A DNA stretch of 6,474 bases from Pseudomonadota bacterium (GTDB taxonomy: Bacteria; Myxococcota_A; Polyangia; Haliangiales; Haliangiaceae). A model generated the notes under the pieces. The model saw only the letters and a list, made by a program, of their open reading frames with translations. It was not told the origin of the DNA and did no database searches. The position numbers were made by a program, and so were the translations under genes. The stretch covers positions 1 to 6,474 of the forward strand of contig JAEWJO010000366.1 in NCBI GenBank assembly GCA_023386455.1. The letters run 5' to 3'. Positions 5,180-6,474 of the stretch are shown here, piece by piece (the stretch's first letter is position 1; each line of letters starts with the position of its first letter).

Positions 5180-6349
5180 TTAGGGCGGCGACTGCGCGGA
5201 TACCCGGCCCTGCGGCGGGACCGCGAACGGCGTGCGCTTGCGATGTGCCGCCTCCCACGCGCGGACCTTCGTGCGCGCGTTGTCGAAGATCCGCTCGTAG
5301 TTCTTCTTCCGGACCTTGTCGGCGACGTCCGGCGGCAGCTTGTCCCATAGCGGGTTGTACATCGCGAGGACGCGCAGGTAGTCGGCCTGGGTCTTCGGCC
5401 CGACCTCGTCGGTGCCGAACAGGAAGCGGTCGGGGTGCTTCTTGATGATGTTCGCGACGAGCTCCGGCGTCTGCGGCGTCGCCGTCAGGTACTTCGCGAC
5501 CTCGCTCCACGAGATGTCGACGTTGACGTGCCGGAGCGTCGGATCGTCGAGCATCTTCTCGATCAGCTTGCCCATGTCGGGGAACGGCCGGATGACGCGG
5601 CCGAGGCCCATGTGCGCCCAGATGATCGTCGTCTTCGGGTGCTCGCGGAACATCGCGAGCAGCGTCTCGAAGTACGCCGGGTCGCGGCCCGGCCTGGGGA
5701 ACGGCGTGTCGGCATCGCAGTGAACGAGCACGACAAGGCCGACCTCGGCGGCGAAGTCGAACAGCCGGTCGAGCGCGGGGTCGTCGATGCTCGGTGGATC
5801 GCCGGCGACCTTGGAGGTGACGAACTCCTTGTGGATCGAGAACTCGCCGATGCCGACGAACACGCCCGGATACGTCTCGAGCACGCGCCGCACGTGATCG
5901 GCGGCGTACATGTCCGCCGGGTTGAAGCCGGTGATCATCGGATCGAAGCGCGCCTGATCGGTCTTCGACAGCGAGCGGTACTGCATCGCGATGTCCGCGT
6001 CGGTGAACGAGTAGTAGTAGAGGTCCGCGTCGGTCTCGAGGTAGTACGTCGGCGCGGCGCTGCCCGACGAGCGATACGACCACTGCTGCTGGAGCGGGAT
6101 GCCGAACAGCGCGGCGCGCCCGATCTTGTCGCCCATCAGCGGCACGATGCTCGCGAGCGGCGGACCCTCCTGGATGTAGTTCGTCAGGTGAAAGTGCGAG
6201 TCGTTCGCGACGTACCTGAACGAGCCGCCGGGCCTGGGTCGCGCCTGGGCGGTCGGCGTCGCGGGGCGGCCGACGCTTGTCGCGAGCAGGAGTGCGAGGG
6301 CCGCCGCGACGGTGACGGCGATGATGCCGATCCGGACGCGCATGCGCAT
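5180..6349 (-). CDS. Secreted amidohydrolase-2 family metal-dependent hydrolase
   Basis: A 389-residue protein. Residues 1-36 look like an export signal: an arginine-rich start (MRMRVR), a hydrophobic core IGIIAVTVAAALALLLA, and a probable cleavage after AQA (34-36). The mature part is a TIM-barrel metal hydrolase of the amidohydrolase 2 (PF04909) type, with HFH at 52-54, GIGEF with E169, LVHCD with H210, IWAHMGLG with H246 and FGTDE with D314 in the expected order and spacing. This family includes hydrolases and decarboxylases; the substrate here is unknown. The tyrosine-rich stretch YYLETDADLYYYSF (102-115) may line the substrate pocket. Start ATG 6349 is supported by GAAGG (6357-6361) seven bases upstream. 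That site overlaps the stop codon of the preceding glutaminase gene, only ten bases away, so the two are probably co-transcribed and coupled. The proline-rich tail after ~373 is likely unstructured. Confidence 0.9.
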   Translation of the reverse strand: MRMRVRIGIIAVTVAAALALLLATSVGRPATPTAQARPRPGGSFRYVANDSHFHLTNYIQEGPPLASIVPLMGDKIGRAALFGIPLQQQWSYRSSGSAAPTYYLETDADLYYYSFTDADIAMQYRSLSKTDQARFDPMITGFNPADMYAADHVRRVLETYPGVFVGIGEFSIHKEFVTSKVAGDPPSIDDPALDRLFDFAAEVGLVVLVHCDADTPFPRPGRDPAYFETLLAMFREHPKTTIIWAHMGLGRVIRPFPDMGKLIEKMLDDPTLRHVNVDISWSEVAKYLTATPQTPELVANIIKKHPDRFLFGTDEVGPKTQADYLRVLAMYNPLWDKLPPDVADKVRKKNYERIFDNARTKVRAWEAAHRKRTPFAVPPQGRVSAQSPP

Positions 6350-6359
6350 GGCATTGCCT

Positions 6360-6474
6360 TCAGCGGCGCGCGGTGGCGTTGCCGACCGGAGTCACCGCGT
6401 ACGGATTGCCGCCGAGCGCATTCGAGATGTCGGCGATCGCGCGCTGGCCGCGGACGCTGTTGCCCGCCTTGTCG
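6360..6474 (-). CDS. Glutaminase, C-terminal fragment (cut by right edge)
   Basis: Reading the minus strand from the right edge gives 37 codons ending in TGA at 6362-6360. They begin DKAGNSVRGQRAIADISNAL, which resembles the conserved end of bacterial serine-dependent-type glutaminases, where PPLDxxGNSVRG precedes the last helices. These enzymes convert glutamine to glutamate and ammonia. Only the last ~10 percent of the protein would be present, and the catalytic serine and lysine lie outside the window, so the call rests on this single motif. The tail after the helix (GGNPYAVTPVGNATARR) is somewhat longer than in the usual enzymes. It is the upstream member of a likely operon with the secreted amidohydrolase. 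Confidence 0.72.
   Translation of the reverse strand, partial: DKAGNSVRGQRAIADISNALGGNPYAVTPVGNATARR

Noticed and set aside
4002..6083. A 693-codon open frame on the minus strand
   Set aside because: It runs antisense through the whole Cys-rich lipoprotein gene and out of frame through the amidohydrolase gene. Both of those have signals, motifs and start sites, whereas this translation is Arg/Ala-rich and low in complexity, as expected from a shadow frame in GC-rich DNA.

Overview
The window is about 6.5 kb of very GC-rich, gene-dense bacterial DNA with strong G/C preference at third codon positions. The two cysteine-rich lipoproteins, in particular the one made of repeated four-cysteine modules, together with the base composition suggest a myxobacterium-like Deltaproteobacterium (Myxococcota). 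That is inference from style, not a taxonomic proof. Every stretch longer than about 125 bp is accounted for by a gene, and I see no RNA genes, CRISPR array, insertion sequence or phage remnant.

Layout, left to right. (1) A minus-strand lipoprotein gene, cut by the left edge, starts at 295. (2) A minus-strand TetR-family regulator (367-1002) is followed, divergently, by a plus-strand metallo-beta-lactamase-fold hydrolase of the NAPE-PLD/RomA/UlaG type (1050-2135). A 28-bp inverted repeat (1021-1048) lies between them and is the obvious candidate operator. (3) A small SAM-dependent methyltransferase (2135-2806) overlaps the hydrolase stop codon by one base, so the two are probably translated from one message. 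(4) Convergent to it, sharing the four bases CTAG as both stop codons, is a DTW-domain tRNA aminocarboxypropyltransferase (2803-3945, minus) with an extra C-terminal domain that faintly resembles a DnaQ-type exonuclease. (5) Divergent from that is a 340-residue lipoprotein with 38 cysteines outside its signal (4068-5090, plus). (6) Convergent with it is a minus-strand pair: a secreted amidohydrolase-2 family metal hydrolase (5180-6349), preceded by the last 37 codons of a glutaminase gene (6360-6474, cut by the right edge). Ten bases separate the two, and the ribosome binding site of the second overlaps the stop codon of the first.

Working relationships. The TetR gene, operator and hydrolase form a regulator/target pair that recalls the enterobacterial ramR-romA locus, with the methyltransferase probably co-expressed. 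The methyltransferase and the DTW enzyme both use SAM but are on opposite strands and need not be related in function. The glutaminase and amidohydrolase look like an operon. The window is mostly ordinary chromosome. The most interesting points are the operator, the methyltransferase with an atypical catalytic motif, and the two-domain DTW protein.
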